In this document: positions 24,710-25,674 of the stretch, one piece after another
Position numbering within the stretch: the stretch's first letter is position 1
Layout: each line of letters begins with the position of its first letter
From: CAZKUN01 sp964555935
GTDB taxonomy: Bacteria; Armatimonadota; Zipacnadia; Zipacnadales; VGFC01
Reading direction: 5' to 3'
Length of the DNA stretch: 25,674 nt
Assembly (NCBI GenBank): GCA_964555935.1
Contig: CAZKUN010000125.1
Location: 1 to 25,674 of the forward strand
Program-made: the position numbers and the translations under genes
The notes under the pieces: generated by a model
What the model was told of the DNA's origin: nothing
What the model saw: only the letters and a program-made list of their open reading frames with translations
Database searches by the model: none

Positions 24710-25019
24710 AGCGCTCCTCCTTGCGTGCCCGAGCGCAACACGCCAATACGTCAGGCTCGGGCTGACAGTCTGTTCGCTGAGTCTGCGCTCAGCCCTCCGA
24801 TGCGCGCCGAACATCCGCCCTCCGCAGGATGATGTTCTGTTACGGGTGAGTACCGCTAGTGTGGTAAGTCAGAATGCAGTCGTTCACGTTCGGTCGGCGT
24901 TGCTGCCATTCGTTGGACCTTACCATATCAAGTCCTCCACCTCGCGTCAGCATTCCGTTGGGGGCCTGCTACCTCAGCGGCGGCGGTCGGTCGATGAAGG
25001 TTCCCGCATCGGGTTGCGG
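24710..25019. other. Intergenic stretch of ~310 nt
   Basis: This lies upstream of the GH20-like gene on the minus strand. It holds that gene's ribosome binding site (24716-24722) and presumably its promoter. It also contains a 6-bp stem, GCTGAG (24776-24781) and CTCAGC (24788-24793), with a 6-nt loop. I see no convincing -35/-10 pair, RNA gene or small coding frame with a ribosome binding site. Confidence 0.4.
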
Positions 25020-25538
25020 TCACCTGGTCTGATCTTGCGCTGTTTGGTCCAACCAGTCGCCGATGTCGCTCCAATGGGCTTTCGGGATCACTTGCCGACA
25101 TAGACTCAGCGCGTGTTCGCGCGGGTCGATGACGTCCTCCGGCGGGCCGAGGGTGCGAAGCCCGACTACCACCGCCCTAACGCAGTTGTAGGCCTCGTCG
25201 CGGCTCATGTCCTTTCGCTTGGCGTACTCGGCGAGCAGGGCTGGCCAGCAGCCCACGGCATCCGCGCTTGGCGTGACCCCCATGGTCGCTAAGATCGAGT
25301 CTTGGCGGTCCGTGCGTACACCAAGTGACTCAGCGGGCGCGTTCAAACCGCCGACGGTCAGCAGATACAGGACCTTCTTGTGTTTCTCGTAGGCCGTCTC
25401 GGCGCAATGCGCCATGGCCGCTGCGACCTGGTACAGCCCCCGCAGGTAATTGGCTCGGGCTGTCATGGGTATCTCGTTCTCGGTGGCGAACCTCTCGAGG
25501 TCGTCGAGCCCCAGCCGGTCGATACCGTGGAGGCGCAC
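25020..25538 (-). CDS. Unrecognised protein; 5' end unclear, possibly broken
   Basis: I do not recognise this protein. From the GTG at 25538 it has 172 residues, with no signal peptide, no membrane segment and a largely helical look (LDDLERFATENEIP, LYQVAAAMAHCAETAYEKH, WPALLAEYAKRKDMS). The GTG has no ribosome binding site. The frame stays open upstream to a TGA at 25635-25637 and reads like protein there (IALYGLAGDAATRAFLAYQS), but contains no ATG, GTG or TTG in that part. Beyond the TGA the same frame reads RPGLVVTILPEP to the window edge. Either the real gene starts in another frame with an indel, or a remnant is present, or the true start is a rare codon. The window edge prevents a decision. 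It ends 311 nt upstream of the GH20-like start. Confidence 0.4.
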   Translation of the reverse strand: MRLHGIDRLGLDDLERFATENEIPMTARANYLRGLYQVAAAMAHCAETAYEKHKKVLYLLTVGGLNAPAESLGVRTDRQDSILATMGVTPSADAVGCWPALLAEYAKRKDMSRDEAYNCVRAVVVGLRTLGPPEDVIDPREHALSLCRQVIPKAHWSDIGDWLDQTAQDQTR

Positions 25539-25674
25539 GTCTTGCGGGGCCTGGCGGACGACCTCAGATTGGTACGCCAGGAAGGCGCGAGTCGCGGCGT
25601 CCCCCGCAAGCCCGTAGAGTGCGATTTGGTTGATTCACGGTTCGGGCAAGATGGTGACGACCAAGCCCGGCCTG

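Noticed and set aside
25635..25637. TGA as a possible selenocysteine codon
   Set aside because: No convincing SECIS-like stem-loop follows the codon, no start codon is visible upstream within the window, and the protein does not resemble a known selenoprotein.

Overview
The window is a 25.7 kb, GC-rich stretch from a bacterium rich in secreted carbohydrate-active enzymes. I see no rRNA, tRNA, CRISPR array, integrase, transposase or phage gene. Gene content suggests an uncultured, at least partly anaerobic polysaccharide degrader: many exported glycosidases, a polytopic protein resembling the DUF6785/DUF6784 families, a parallel beta-helix protein, a sulfatase-like enzyme and an oxygen-sensitive glycyl radical enzyme (GRE). 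The Planctomycetota, Armatimonadota, Hydrogenedentota or similar groups would fit. The sequence alone does not decide among them.

Layout. 1-1048: the end of a dTDP-rhamnose cluster (the rmlA 3' end, then rmlD from a TTG start). 1113-4387: a metallo-beta-lactamase-fold hydrolase, then a secreted GH89 alpha-N-acetylglucosaminidase with a C-terminal discoidin/CBM32 module. 4478-8060 (minus): a cytoplasmic sulfatase-like protein followed 37 nt later by a WD40-type lipoprotein. 8314-9789: an exported TIM-barrel protein of unclear family. 9855-14533 (minus): a tightly packed GRE - activating enzyme - GH51-like operon. 14765-18316: an exported protein of unknown function, then a parallel beta-helix protein. 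18403-21303 (minus): a 966-residue exported GH-like protein. 21569-23560: a polytopic membrane protein. 23633-24709 (minus): a compact exported GH20-like protein. 25020 to the right edge (minus): an unrecognised gene with an unclear 5' end.

Working together. Alpha-GlcNAcase, GH20-like hexosaminidase, GH51-like enzyme, sulfatase-like enzyme and beta-helix protein suggest breakdown of a complex, perhaps GlcNAc-containing or sulfated glycan outside the cytoplasm. No SusC/SusD pair or ABC importer is visible; the DUF6785-like protein is the only candidate transporter. The GRE and its activase would act in the cytoplasm on an unknown product. This is inference from gene content and neighbourhood.

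The most unusual signals are: (i) a short, motif-divergent GRE co-transcribed with an exported GH51-like enzyme; (ii) a sulfatase-fold protein with Thr where the formylglycine Cys/Ser should be and no signal peptide; and (iii) six intergenic hairpins with different stems but similar architecture just downstream of stop codons, two of which covary.
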